64,000 nucleotides of DNA from Streptomyces megasporus (GTDB lineage: Bacteria > Actinomycetota > Actinomycetes > Streptomycetales > Streptomycetaceae): contig NZ_JODL01000002.1 of assembly GCF_000718985.1 (NCBI RefSeq), forward strand, positions 62,001 through 126,000, read 5' to 3'. Shown here piece after piece: positions 1 to 7,885 of the stretch. The notes under the pieces are model-generated. The model was not told the origin of the DNA and ran no database searches. It was given only the letters and a program-made list of their open reading frames with translations. How positions within the stretch are numbered: the first letter of the stretch is position 1; every line of letters begins with the position of its first letter. A program made the position numbers and the translations under genes.

Positions 1-347
1 CGGTACAGCTCCTCGCGGCGGCGCAGTTCCGCCCGTTCCCGCTCCACCTGGGGGGCGAGCCCCTCGACCGTCAGGCCGAGCATGGCCAGCGACCGCTCGG
101 CGAAGAGCGGGGGCCCCTCGCCCGCGATGGCGCCGACCCCCAACTCGGGGTTGAACGGGGCGCCGATCTTCCGGGCGACCAGCACGTCCAGCGGTGCGTG
201 CAGCACGCGGGCGATCTCGTCCCCCACGAGGACGCCGCCGCGGGGAAGCGCCAGGACCAGCGGATGCTCCAGTTCCCCGCCGAGCCGGAGGTCGCGCAGC
301 GGCTCGGCGAGCCGGCGGCCCGCCTCCCTGCGGTCGTGGAAGCGCAT
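1..347 (-). CDS. Phosphoribosyltransferase-family protein (3' part beyond window)
   Basis: The frame opens at the ATG ending at 347 and runs off the left edge, so only about 115 N-terminal residues are visible (MRFHDRREAGRRLAEPLR...). The stretch LVLALPRGGVLVGDEIARVL followed by LDVLVARKIGAP is the usual N-terminal half of the type I phosphoribosyltransferase fold seen in the family often annotated as predicted phosphoribosyltransferase. The substrate is unknown. The gene lies 46 bp downstream of the alpha/beta hydrolase gene on the same strand, and these two families are commonly adjacent or fused in actinomycetes, so they are probably one operon. Confidence 0.8.
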   Translation of the reverse strand, partial: MRFHDRREAGRRLAEPLRDLRLGGELEHPLVLALPRGGVLVGDEIARVLHAPLDVLVARKIGAPFNPELGVGAIAGEGPPLFAERSLAMLGLTVEGLAPQVERERAELRRREELY

Positions 348-393
348 GGTCTCTCTCCCTTCGAGTCCCGAGAGCCGCCCACCGTGGGGCCCG

Positions 394-1062
394 TCACCGG
401 GGGACCGTCTCCCGGGACATGCGGACGAACCAGTCGCGGGCCGCCTCGGCGGCCTGGTCGAGGGTGCCGGGCTCCTCGAACAGGTGGGTGGCGCCGGGCA
501 CCACGTGCACCGAGCACGGCGCGGTCAGCCGCGCGGCGGCCCGCTCGTTCAGCCGCAGCACTTCCCGGTCCTCTCCGCCGACGATCAGCAGGACGGGCGC
601 GCCGACCCGCTCCAGGGCGTCCCCCGCGAGGTCCGGCCTGCCGCCGCGCGAGACCACGGCCCGCACCCTCTCCGGCCGTTGCGCCGCCGCCACCAGGGCC
701 GCGGCGGCGCCCGTGCTGGCCCCGAACAAGCCGATCGGCAGCCCCGCGGTGGAGGTTTGGGCGGCGAGCCAGTCGACGGCGGCCACCAGACGCCGTCCGA
801 GCAGGGGGATGTCGAAGCGGTGCTCGGCGGTGACCGTGTCGGTGCGCTCCTCGTCCTCGGTGAGCAGGTCGAACAGCAGCGTGGCCAGGCCCGCGTCCCG
901 CAGCACGCCGGCCACCGCGCGGTTGCGCGGACTGTGTCGGGAGCTGCCGCTGCCGTGGGCGAACGCCACGGCGCCGCGGGCCCCGTGGGGCACGGCGAGG
1001 TCTCCGGTCAGAACGGCCCCCGAACCGGTGGCGATCCGGGCTGTCTCGGTCTCGGGGAGCAT
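394..1062 (-). CDS. Alpha/beta hydrolase (dienelactone hydrolase-like)
   Basis: A 222-residue protein with an alpha/beta-hydrolase layout: an early FAHGSGSSRHSPRNR oxyanion-type segment, nucleophile elbow GLFGASTGAAAAL with Ser as the likely nucleophile, LLIVGGEDREVL carrying the probable acid, and VVPGATHLFEEPG carrying the catalytic His. The start at 1062 is preceded by a good GGGAGG ribosome site. Longer in-frame extensions exist upstream but lack such a site. The substrate cannot be read from the sequence. The gene sits directly upstream of the phosphoribosyltransferase gene. Confidence 0.88.
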   Translation of the reverse strand: MLPETETARIATGSGAVLTGDLAVPHGARGAVAFAHGSGSSRHSPRNRAVAGVLRDAGLATLLFDLLTEDEERTDTVTAEHRFDIPLLGRRLVAAVDWLAAQTSTAGLPIGLFGASTGAAAALVAAAQRPERVRAVVSRGGRPDLAGDALERVGAPVLLIVGGEDREVLRLNERAAARLTAPCSVHVVPGATHLFEEPGTLDQAAEAARDWFVRMSRETVPR

Positions 1063-1319
1063 CGCTACCTCCCACACTGCGGACGTCCGTGCCCGGCCGG
1101 GGGTACCCGCCGACGGGACCGGTATGCGCGTCCGGAGGGTTTGGAACAGCCGCCCGGAACGAGGGCCGACACAGGGGGGCACGTGATGTCGATCATGTCG
1201 TGTGCCCGGTGTGTCACACGGTCCGTTGTGGGCAGGCGCCTCGTCGGACGGGCGGATGGACGGCCGGAGACGGCCGGGTGCGGGAGGAGAGACGCGGTGC
1301 GCCGTGGGGGAGGGAGCCG

Positions 1320-1712
1320 ATGAGGTCGGCGTCCCGACGGAACACCGCCCCGGGCCGGGCGGACCGGCTCGTCCTGACGGGCGTCGTCGCGGCACTGGCC
1401 GCCGGCGCGTTGGCCCTGGAACCCGTGGGCGAACTCGACCGGCTGCGCGCGGAGGTGGCCCAGTTGCGTCGCGCGATGGCCACCCGACCGGTCATCGACC
1501 AGGCCCGGGGCATGGTCATGGCGGCCGGCCGGTGCACTCCCCGGATCGCGTGGGAGGTGCTCGTCGAGGTCTCCCAGCACACCAACACCAAGCTGCACAC
1601 GGTGGCGGCCCGGCTCGTGGCCACCACCGCCGGCGATCCCCTGCCCGAGCCGATCCGCGCCGCGCTGCACACCGCGCTGCGGCGCAGGAGCCGCGGTCCG
1701 CACCGTCGTTGA
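1320..1712 (+). CDS. ANTAR domain-containing protein with N-terminal hydrophobic segment
   Basis: 130 residues. Residues about 18-36 are hydrophobic (LVLTGVVAALAAGALAL), followed by a short coiled stretch LDRLRAEVAQLRRAM and an ANTAR-type helical bundle (VIDQARGMVMAAGRCTPRIAWEVLVEVSQHTNTKLHTVA). ANTAR domains bind paired RNA hexaloops and act as antiterminators, but here no sensor domain is present. The start is chosen for the strong GGGGGAGGGAG site just before ATG 1320. Target RNA unknown. A perfect hairpin covers the stop codon. Confidence 0.8.
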   Translation: MRSASRRNTAPGRADRLVLTGVVAALAAGALALEPVGELDRLRAEVAQLRRAMATRPVIDQARGMVMAAGRCTPRIAWEVLVEVSQHTNTKLHTVAARLVATTAGDPLPEPIRAALHTALRRRSRGPHRR

Positions 1713-1733
1713 CGAGACCGCCCCGGTCTCGTC
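1711..1733 (+). terminator. Perfect hairpin at the ANTAR gene stop
   Basis: Arms GACGAGACCG and CGGTCTCGTC form a perfect 10-bp stem with a CCC loop, starting inside the TGA stop. There is no U-tract, as is usual for high-GC terminators. Confidence 0.55.
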
Positions 1734-1740
1734 CCCGCCG

Positions 1741-1986
1741 AGGGAGAGGCGACGGGCCTGCTCCCGGAGGGCCTGACCCCCCGCCGAGCGGCGCGTCCTC
1801 GACGCCTTCGAGGGCGACGAGTACGACCGGCGGCGGCTGCCCCTGACCGACGGGCGGCACTGCTGGGCGTACGTCTGGCGGGCCGGGCGGGTGCTGCCCG
1901 GGAACCGGAGCGCCGCGGAGGTCTTCCGCGTCCCGTGGAGCATGGGCGAGCGCGGACTGTTGCGGCGCGTCACCGTCACCTACTGA
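1741..1986 (+). pseudogene. Gamma-glutamylcyclotransferase (AIG2-like) C-terminal remnant
   Basis: From 1786 the frame encodes about 66 residues (ERRVLDAFEGDEYDRRRLPL, then DGRHCWAYVW) that match the C-terminal half of AIG2/GGCT-like gamma-glutamylcyclotransferases. The preceding bases encode TGLLPEGLTPR, the expected upstream motif, but in another frame, so a frameshift lies near 1783-1786. The N-terminal half with the nucleotide-like YGTLR motif is absent; the ANTAR gene occupies that space. There is no credible start. I call it a truncated and frameshifted relic. Confidence 0.65.
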
Positions 1987-2013
1987 GGGCCGGGGGCTGA
2001 GGACCGGGGGCCG

Positions 2014-3288
2014 TCACCCGCCCCGGCCCGCCGCCGGGGCGGGTTCGTCCGGGTCGAGCAGGGAGATCGTGCCGAACACCCCGTCGTAGCCGGGTTCGCG
2101 CCGCACCCGGTGGGCGCGCAGCCGCCCGAGGGCGTCGGCCGTCTCCGCTTCGCCGGCCGCGTGCACCTCCGCCAGCGGGACGTCCAGCAACAGGGGCAGC
2201 TCCGGCCCCAGGGCGGCGGTGAGGGCGTCGACCGCGCGCGCCACGCGCTTGCTCTTCGGGCCGACCCCGAGGAGCCGGCCGGTGATCTCCGGCAGCGGAA
2301 TGATCTTCAGCGGCTCGCCGCCGCCGGCCGGCCGCCGCCCCGAGGGGCGGTCGGCCAACTCCTCGACGCGGTGGAGCACGCCCACCGTCAGGCGCCTGCC
2401 GCACACCGGGCACGTCCCGCCGTGCGCCCTGGTCTCGGCCGGTTCCATCCGCACGCCGCAGCCGCGGTGCCCGTCGAGGTGGTACTTGCCCTGCTCGGGG
2501 TAGAGGTCCACGGTGCCGACGTAGCCCTCGCCGGTCTCCAGCGCGCGGCGGAGCGCGAAGTAGTCGAGTTCGGTGTCGAACACGGTGGCGTTGCGGCCCA
2601 GGGCGGGCGGCGAGTGCGCGTCGGAGTGGCTGACCAGCCGGAACCGGTCCAGGGCGGAGACCCGCCAGTTCATCTCCGGGTCGGAGGACAGGCCGGTCTC
2701 CACCGCGAAGACGTGCCCGGCGAGATCGCCGTAGCACTCCTCCACCCCGTCGAAGCCGGACTTCGAGCCCAGGGAGCCGAACCAGGGGGTCCACACGTGG
2801 GCCGGGACGAGGTAGGAGCCCTCGCCACTGGCCAGGACGGCCTCCAGCAGGTCCCGCGCGTCCATCGCCAGGGCGGGCCGCCCGTCCGAGGCGAGGTCGC
2901 CGAACGGGGCCAGGCGACGGGAGAGGTGCTCCGCGGCGTCGAAGTCGGGCACGTGGCACAGGTGATGGATCCGGCGTCCCCGGCCGTCGCGGCGGTAGTT
3001 GGTGGAGACCTCGACCTGGAGCGTGAACCGCAGGGGTCCGTGGCACGTCGGCGGCAGGGTGCGCAGGACCTCGCGGTCGAGGTCGTCCCGGAGCCGGAAC
3101 AGACCGGGTTCCGCCGGGACCAGCGACTCGCGCAGGGTCCGCGCCCACACGGGGTGGGTGAAGTCGCCGGTGCCCAGCACGGTGATCCCCTTGCGCCGGG
3201 CCCACCAGGCCAGGTGCGCGAGGTCGCTGTCACGGCTGCAGGCCCGGCTGTACCGGGAGTGCACGTGCAGGTCGGCGTAGTGACGCAT
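2014..3288 (-). CDS. Endonuclease Q-like PHP-domain protein
   Basis: 424 residues, the usual length of EndoQ and related PHP proteins. The N-terminus carries DLHVHS (His8, His10) of a PHP phosphoesterase metal site. Other metal-ligand segments are VPAHVWTPWFGS and SHSDAHSP. A CGVRMEP...CPVCGR pair suggests the Zn site of EndoQ, and the C-terminal ETADALGRLRAHRVRREPGYDG region matches the helicase-like tail. Archaeal and some bacterial EndoQ cleave 5' of deaminated bases such as hypoxanthine and uracil; that activity here is inferred from family. The start is the ATG preceded by GGGAGGCCCCTGCC. Monocistronic, facing away from the riboswitch-gdx unit. Confidence 0.82.
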   Translation of the reverse strand: MRHYADLHVHSRYSRACSRDSDLAHLAWWARRKGITVLGTGDFTHPVWARTLRESLVPAEPGLFRLRDDLDREVLRTLPPTCHGPLRFTLQVEVSTNYRRDGRGRRIHHLCHVPDFDAAEHLSRRLAPFGDLASDGRPALAMDARDLLEAVLASGEGSYLVPAHVWTPWFGSLGSKSGFDGVEECYGDLAGHVFAVETGLSSDPEMNWRVSALDRFRLVSHSDAHSPPALGRNATVFDTELDYFALRRALETGEGYVGTVDLYPEQGKYHLDGHRGCGVRMEPAETRAHGGTCPVCGRRLTVGVLHRVEELADRPSGRRPAGGGEPLKIIPLPEITGRLLGVGPKSKRVARAVDALTAALGPELPLLLDVPLAEVHAAGEAETADALGRLRAHRVRREPGYDGVFGTISLLDPDEPAPAAGRGG

Positions 3289-3445
3289 GGCAGGGGCCTC
3301 CCGCGGCGGTTCGTCCCGCCGAGTGTCGACGGCGTGGCCTCACGTGTGCCCCGGCGGGGCACGGGCATGGGCGGGAAGGCCCCGGGACCACCCGCGTCGG
3401 CCCGGTGATCAGCGGTGCTACGTTGGAGGACGGCGCTTGGACGCC

Positions 3446-3486
3446 CCGGACGAGCGCGCCGTACCCGGTGAGGACAAGACGGCGCA
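3446..3486 (+). promoter_or_regulatory. Guanidine-III (ykkC-III) riboswitch
   Basis: The segment CCGGACGAG...GCGCCGTACCCGGT..GGACAAGACGGCGC follows the guanidine-III consensus almost base for base: CCGG pairs with CCGG and GCGCCGT with ACGGCGC to form the compact H-type pseudoknot that binds guanidinium. It ends about 43 nt before the ATG of an SMR exporter and is followed by a GGAGGT ribosome site, so translational control is likely. Ligand and mode are inferred from the known class and its known association with such exporters in Actinobacteria. Confidence 0.9.
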
Positions 3487-3529
3487 GTTGCACGCGGTCA
3501 CGCTCTGTCATCACTGTGGAGGTAGCGCC

Positions 3530-3844
3530 ATGGCGTGGTTCGTTCTGGTCGTCTCGGGGATCCTGGAAGCCGTGTGGGCGGCCGCGCTGTCCGCGTCGAA
3601 GGGCTTCACCCGTCTCGGGCCCTCTCTCCTGTTCCTTGTCACCCTCGCCCTGAGCATGGGCGGGCTGGCCTACGCCATGCGGGAGATCCCCATGGGCACC
3701 GGGTACGCGATCTGGGTGGGGATCGGAGCCACCGGCGCGGCCCTGTACGGGATGGTCGCGCTCGGGGAGCCGGCGTCCGTCGGACGGGTGGTGTGCCTGG
3801 TGCTGATCGTCGCGGGCGTGGTGGGCCTGAAGTTCATCCACTGA
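3530..3844 (+). CDS. gdx: SMR-family guanidinium exporter (Gdx/SugE type)
   Basis: 104 residues with four predicted membrane helices. The N-terminus FVLVVSGILEAVWAAALSAS has the conserved membrane Glu and the LE-x-x-WA pattern of the Gdx (formerly SugE) subclass rather than the drug-exporting EmrE subclass. MREIPMGTGYAIWVGIGATG in helices 2-3 is also typical. Such proteins exchange guanidinium for protons as antiparallel dimers. Start ATG 3530 has GGAGGT seven bases upstream. The guanidine-III riboswitch in the 5' leader supports the substrate assignment. Confidence 0.92.
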   Translation: MAWFVLVVSGILEAVWAAALSASKGFTRLGPSLLFLVTLALSMGGLAYAMREIPMGTGYAIWVGIGATGAALYGMVALGEPASVGRVVCLVLIVAGVVGLKFIH

Positions 3845-3883
3845 CGCGCCGGCGCTGTCGTGTCGACAGTCCTTCGACGGCCG

Positions 3884-3929
3884 TCGGGCCCCCTCCCGTG
3901 GGCGGGAACACCCATGGGAGGGGGCCCGA
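3884..3929. terminator. Bidirectional terminator between gdx and a convergent small gene
   Basis: Perfect 14-bp arms TCGGGCCCCCTCCC (3884-3897) and GGGAGGGGGCCCGA (3916-3929) flank an 18-nt loop which can itself pair partly (TGGG/CCCA). It lies between two convergent genes and should stop transcription from both sides. Confidence 0.8.
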
Positions 3930-3958
3930 GGTGATGAGGGTGTCGGGGTGTGGCGGGG

Positions 3959-4165
3959 TCAGCTCTTGCCGGTGTCCTCCACGTCGGAGCCGCCGGGAGA
4001 GGCGATCCGGTCGTGGCGGGCCTGCTTCGACGCGCCGCCCTTCTTCGCGGGGGTGTCGGTCGCGGCCGGGTCGGTCCGGCCGGCGGCGGTCTCCCCGGAG
4101 ATGTGGCGCACGTGTTCCTTGGCGACCTCGTCGAGTTTCTCGTCCTTCTTGTGGCGCTTGGTCAT
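3959..4165 (-). CDS. Small hydrophilic hypothetical protein
   Basis: 68 residues, lysine/aspartate-rich (MTKRHKKDEKLDEVAKEHVR...), with no membrane segment and no recognised domain. The charged, Ala/Gly/Asp-rich composition suggests a largely disordered cytosolic protein. I chose ATG 4165; an in-frame extension of 17 residues upstream is possible but has unusual composition. The gene is convergent with gdx and separated from it by a strong hairpin. Function unknown. Confidence 0.6.
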   Translation of the reverse strand: MTKRHKKDEKLDEVAKEHVRHISGETAAGRTDPAATDTPAKKGGASKQARHDRIASPGGSDVEDTGKS

Positions 4166-4418
4166 GGTGTCCCAACTCTCTGTGCCGTACGGGCGTCCGG
4201 CGCCCGGCCACCGCACTCATCGCATGACCTCATGCGTCAAATGCCCGTTATGTGGATACCGAGCTATGCGGTTCCCGGGCTTTCGGCGTTCATGCCCGCC
4301 GGGGCGTCGGAAGCGCGCGGGATGACGCCCGGGGTGGGCGGGGCGAGGGAATCGGCGCGGGAATAGGGGCGTACGGTGGGGTGTTCGACGAAGTGATTGA
4401 ACGGTCAACTATCGGGAT

Positions 4419-5528
4419 GTGAGTACAGTGAGCGCGGTGCAATTCGGGATCTTCACCGTGGGCGACGTCACCACCGACCCCACCACGGGACGGACGCCCA
4501 CCGAACGCGAGCGGATCAAGGCGATGGTCACCATCGCGCTCAAGGCGGAGGAGGTCGGCCTCGACGTCTTCGCCACCGGCGAGCACCACAACCCGCCCTT
4601 CGTGCCGTCCTCGCCCACGACCATGCTCGGCTGGATCGCCGCCCGCACCGAGCGGCTCCTCCTCTCCACCTCCACCACCCTGATCACCACCAACGACCCG
4701 GTGAAGATCGCGGAGGACTTCGCGATGCTCCAGCACCTGGCCGACGGGCGCGTGGACCTGATGCTGGGCCGTGGCAACACCGGGCCGGTCTACCCCTGGT
4801 TCGGCCAGGACATCCGCCAGGGCATCCCGCTGGCCATCGAGAACTACGCGCTGCTGCACAAGCTGTGGCGCGAGGACGTGGTGGACTGGCAGGGCCGCTT
4901 CCGCACCCCCCTGCAGGGGTTCACCTCCACCCCCCGGCCGATGGACGGCGTCCCGCCGTTCGTCTGGCACGGCTCGATCCGCAGCCCCGAGATCGCCGAG
5001 CAGGCCGCGTACTACGGCGACGGCTTCTTCCACAACAACATCTTCTGGCCCAAGGAGCACACCCAGAAGATGGTCGCCCTGTACCGGGAGCGCTTCGCCC
5101 ACTACGGCCACGGCACCCCCGAGCAGGCGATCGTCGGCCTCGGCGGCCAGGTGTTCATGCGGAAGAACTCCCAGGACGCCGTGCGCGAGTTCCGCCCCTA
5201 CTTCGACAACGCGCCCGTCTACGGACACGGCCCGTCGCTGGAGGAGTTCACCGAGCAGACCCCGCTCACGGTGGGCAGCCCGCAGCAGGTCATCGACCGG
5301 ACGCTCACCTTCCGCGAGTACGTCGGCGACTACCAGCGCCAGCTCTTCCTGATGGACCACGCCGGCCTGCCGCTGAAGACCGTGCTGGAGCAGCTCGACA
5401 TGCTCGGCGAGGAGGTCGTGCCCGTGCTGCGCAAGGAGTTCGCGTCGGGCCGCCCGGCGAACATCCCCGACGCCCCGACCCACGAGTCCCTCGTCGCCCG
5501 CCGCGAGGCCGAGGCCGCCTCGGCCTGA
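4419..5528 (+). CDS. LLM-class flavin-dependent oxidoreductase
   Basis: 369 residues, bacterial luciferase-like monooxygenase fold. Seen: FATGEHHNPPFVPSSPTTML near residue 50, STSTTLITTNDPVKIAEDFAMLQHLADGRVDLMLGRGN near 90-125 (typical LLM beta-strand and FMN phosphate region), and SPQQVIDRTL late in the protein. These enzymes use FMNH2 supplied by a partner reductase. The gene 78 bp downstream is an FMN reductase, so the two form a two-component system. The native substrate is unknown. GTG 4419 is the assumed start; GTG 4428 is equally possible since neither has a clear ribosome site. Confidence 0.88.
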   Translation: MSTVSAVQFGIFTVGDVTTDPTTGRTPTERERIKAMVTIALKAEEVGLDVFATGEHHNPPFVPSSPTTMLGWIAARTERLLLSTSTTLITTNDPVKIAEDFAMLQHLADGRVDLMLGRGNTGPVYPWFGQDIRQGIPLAIENYALLHKLWREDVVDWQGRFRTPLQGFTSTPRPMDGVPPFVWHGSIRSPEIAEQAAYYGDGFFHNNIFWPKEHTQKMVALYRERFAHYGHGTPEQAIVGLGGQVFMRKNSQDAVREFRPYFDNAPVYGHGPSLEEFTEQTPLTVGSPQQVIDRTLTFREYVGDYQRQLFLMDHAGLPLKTVLEQLDMLGEEVVPVLRKEFASGRPANIPDAPTHESLVARREAEAASA

Positions 5529-5606
5529 CGGCCGCCCCCTCACACCCCGCACGCCCGCCCACCGTCACCCCGTCGATCACCACGGGACCACGCACAGGAG
5601 CAGAAG

Positions 5607-6230
5607 ATGAAGCCCATCCGCATCGTGGCCGTCTCGGCCGGTCTCGGCCGCCCGTCCTCCACCCGCCTGTTGGCCGACCGGCTGGCCGAGGCCACCGGGC
5701 GGGAACTGGAGAGCGGCGAACGCCCGGTCGAGACGCGGGTGGTGGAGCTGCGCGACCTGGCCGGCGCCATCGCCGACAACATGGTCACGGGCTTCCCCGC
5801 CCCCGCCCTGCGCGAGGTGATCGAGGAGGTGACGGAGGCGGACGGCCTGATAGCGGTCACGCCGATCTTCACCGCCTCCTACAGCGGCCTGTTCAAGTCC
5901 TTCTTCGACGTGATCGACAACGCCGCGCTGCGGGGCAAGCCCGTCCTCATCGCCGCGACCGGCGGCACGCCGCGCCACTCCCTGGCCCTGGAGCACGCCC
6001 TGCGTCCGATGTTCTCCTACCTGCGGGCGACCGTGGCGCCCACCGCCGTCTACGCCGCCTCGGAGGACTGGGGCGGCGGGGACACCCGGCACGACGAGCT
6101 GTCCGCGCGGATCGGACGGGCCGCGCGGGAACTGGCCCACCTGGTGCGGACCCGGCCCGAGACGGCCGGGGCGGACACCGAGGCCGTCGTCCCCTTCCAG
6201 GAGCACCTGGCCTCCCTCGGACTCGACTGA
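5607..6230 (+). CDS. NAD(P)H-dependent FMN reductase
   Basis: 207 residues of flavodoxin-like NADPH-dependent FMN reductase family. The N-terminal SAGLGRPSSTRLLADRLA segment is the FMN phosphate loop; TPIFTASYSGLFKSFFDVID and LIAATGGTPRHSLALEHALRPMFSYL are conserved blocks of the subgroup paired with LLM monooxygenases. It should supply reduced FMN to the enzyme encoded 78 bp upstream. The start ATG is preceded by AGGAGCAGAAG. A perfect hairpin follows at 6240. Confidence 0.9.
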   Translation: MKPIRIVAVSAGLGRPSSTRLLADRLAEATGRELESGERPVETRVVELRDLAGAIADNMVTGFPAPALREVIEEVTEADGLIAVTPIFTASYSGLFKSFFDVIDNAALRGKPVLIAATGGTPRHSLALEHALRPMFSYLRATVAPTAVYAASEDWGGGDTRHDELSARIGRAARELAHLVRTRPETAGADTEAVVPFQEHLASLGLD

Positions 6231-6239
6231 CACCCGGCA

Positions 6240-6270
6240 CGGCCCGGCGCGTCCGACCGGCGCCGGGCCG
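6240..6270 (+). terminator. Terminator after the FMN reductase gene
   Basis: Perfect 11-bp arms CGGCCCGGCGC and GCGCCGGGCCG with a 9-nt loop, ending 12 bp before the start of the AraC-type gene. Confidence 0.7.
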
Positions 6271-6282
6271 ATACTGGGAGAC

Positions 6283-7255
6283 GTGGACGGTGTGGAGGAC
6301 GCGACCGGACAGGGGCGGACGGACGGCGTGGTCGACGAGTACCTGCGCCGCCGTCCCGCCGCCGCGCTGCGACCGTACGTGGCCTGGTACTCCGGTTACC
6401 GCCAGGCCGGTGTCCCGCCGTGCCTCCACCGGGGTCTGCCCTCCCCCCCACCTGACGCTGATCCTCACCCTCGACGACCGGCTGACCGTGCTGGGCCACC
6501 CCGACCCCCGGCAGCGGCCCGGCCGGTACGACACACTGCTCGGCGGCCTCCACACGGCGCCCGCGCTGATCGCCCACGGCGGCCGGCAGTCGGGCGTCCA
6601 GATCGCCCTCGGCCCGCTCGGCGCGCGAACCCTGCTCGGGATGCCCGCCGGGGAACTGGCCCACACCGACGTGCCGGCCGACGCCGTGCTGGGCCGGCAC
6701 GCCGCCGAACTCCACGACCGACTGCGGGAGGCCGGAACCTGGCAGGAGCGGTTCGCCGTCCTGGACCGGTGGCTGCCCCGGCTGCTCGGACCCGAGCGGG
6801 AGCCGCCCCCCGAGGTCGTCCACGTCTGGGGCCGGCTGCTGTCCTCCGGCGGCACCTCGACGGTCTTTGACCTGGCCGCCGAGACGGGCTGGAGCGCCCG
6901 CCGGCTCACCGCCCGGTTCCGCGACGAGATCGGCCTGCCGCCCAAGGCCGCCGCCCGGGTGATCCGCTTCGACCGGGCGCGCCGCCTGCTGGAGGCCCGG
7001 GCCGCCGCGCTCGGCGCGGGCGGGCCGCACGGCGGAGCGGCCCCCGCGACGGGCGGACTCGGGCTGGCCGACGTGGCCGCCGCCTGCGGCTACTTCGACC
7101 AGGCCCACCTGGCCCGCGAGTTCCGCGCGCTGGCCGGGAGCGCGCCCAGCCACTGGCTGGCCCGGGAGGTCCACGGAGGGTTCCGAAACGTACAAGCCGA
7201 CCGGGAGGCCGGGACGGAAGAGTGGGAGGAGCAGGGGCTCACCGCGAACGGGTGA
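6283..7255 (+). pseudogene. AraC-family transcriptional regulator with frameshift in a C-run
   Basis: From GTG 6283 the frame encodes VDEYLRRRPAAALRPYVAWY and GYRQAGVPPCLHRGLPS, then loses homology. The continuation HLTLILTLDDRLTVLGHPDP...GGRQSGVQIALGPLGARTLLG, and a C-terminal AraC HTH region (STVFDLAAETGWSARRLTAR, then VAAACGYFDQAHLAREFRAL), runs in the next frame to 7255. The switch falls in seven consecutive C at 6443-6449; six would restore one frame. Intact length would be about 323 residues. It is either a true frameshift mutation or a homopolymer sequencing error. Sensor ligand unknown. Confidence 0.75.
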
Positions 7256-7290
7256 GCCGGAATCCCACCGGGAACGACCGGAGGGCGACC

Positions 7291-7746
7291 ATGAGGAGGC
7301 AACCGGAGATGGAGGGCACGAAACCGGCGCCCCAGGTGTGGCCGACGCTGCGGGCCCGTGACGCGCGGGCACTGATCCGCTTCCTGACCGACGCCTTCGG
7401 CTTCGAGGCGACGATCGTCGTGGCGGACGGGGACGTCGTCCACCACGCGGAACTGGCCTGGCCCGAGGGCGGCGGAGTCATGCTCGGCTCGGTGCGCGAC
7501 GCGGACGACGACCCCTGGCCGCTGGAGCCCGGAAGCTTCGGCGCGTACGTCGTCACCGACGACCCCGACGCGCTCTTCGACCGGGCGCGCGGCGCCGGGG
7601 CCCAGGTGGTCAGGGCGCCGTACGACACCGACCACGGCTCCCGCGACTTCACCGTGCGCGACCCGGAGGGCAACCGCTGGCAGTTCGGCACCTACCGCGG
7701 CGCGCCGCGGAAGGAACCGGCACGGTCGGCGGTCCGAGGAGGCTGA
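7291..7746 (+). CDS. VOC-family (glyoxalase-like) protein
   Basis: 151 residues with one vicinal-oxygen-chelate domain: WPTLRARDARALIRFLTDAFGFEATIVVAD opens the first beta-alpha-beta-beta-beta unit, and FTVRDPEGNRWQFGTY is the conserved end of the second. The pattern resembles PhnB/glyoxalase-bleomycin-resistance proteins, but neither activity can be assigned. ATG 7291 is preceded by GGAGGGCGACC. The gene follows the AraC-type frame by 35 bp and ends at a strong hairpin. Confidence 0.82.
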   Translation: MRRQPEMEGTKPAPQVWPTLRARDARALIRFLTDAFGFEATIVVADGDVVHHAELAWPEGGGVMLGSVRDADDDPWPLEPGSFGAYVVTDDPDALFDRARGAGAQVVRAPYDTDHGSRDFTVRDPEGNRWQFGTYRGAPRKEPARSAVRGG

Positions 7747-7754
7747 CCGACCCC

Positions 7755-7807
7755 CGTCGCGGGCCCGCGCGGCGCCGGGTGGAGGCGCCCGCCGCGGGCC
7801 CGCGACG
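7755..7807 (+). terminator. Long terminator hairpin after the VOC gene
   Basis: Outer arms CGTCGCGGGCCCGCG (7755-7769) and CGCGGGCCCGCGACG (7793-7807) pair perfectly over 15 bp; an inner GGCGCC/GGCGCC pair can extend the stem. Confidence 0.75.
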
Positions 7808-7885
7808 TCGCCCCGGATACCGGCCGCGGGAAACGGGTAGACGACCGGTCCACGTTCCGCGTCCGCTTCACGAGAGACGGTGACG

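Noticed and set aside
3230..3841. Open frame antisense to gdx and its riboswitch
   Set aside because: Shadow of a membrane-protein gene; the plus-strand protein, riboswitch and ribosome site are all coherent.
4391..4416. TTGAACGGTCAA-like near-palindrome before the LLM gene as an operator
   Set aside because: Only four bases per arm match and no second copy was found, so support is too weak for a feature.
4290..5552. Long open frame antisense to the LLM monooxygenase gene
   Set aside because: It mirrors the coding strand's GC-rich third positions, has no family-like sequence and covers a well-supported gene.
4397..7255. A single 952-codon open frame across three genes
   Set aside because: Only its last part (the AraC C-terminus) is real; the rest is an off-frame reading of the LLM and FMN reductase genes.
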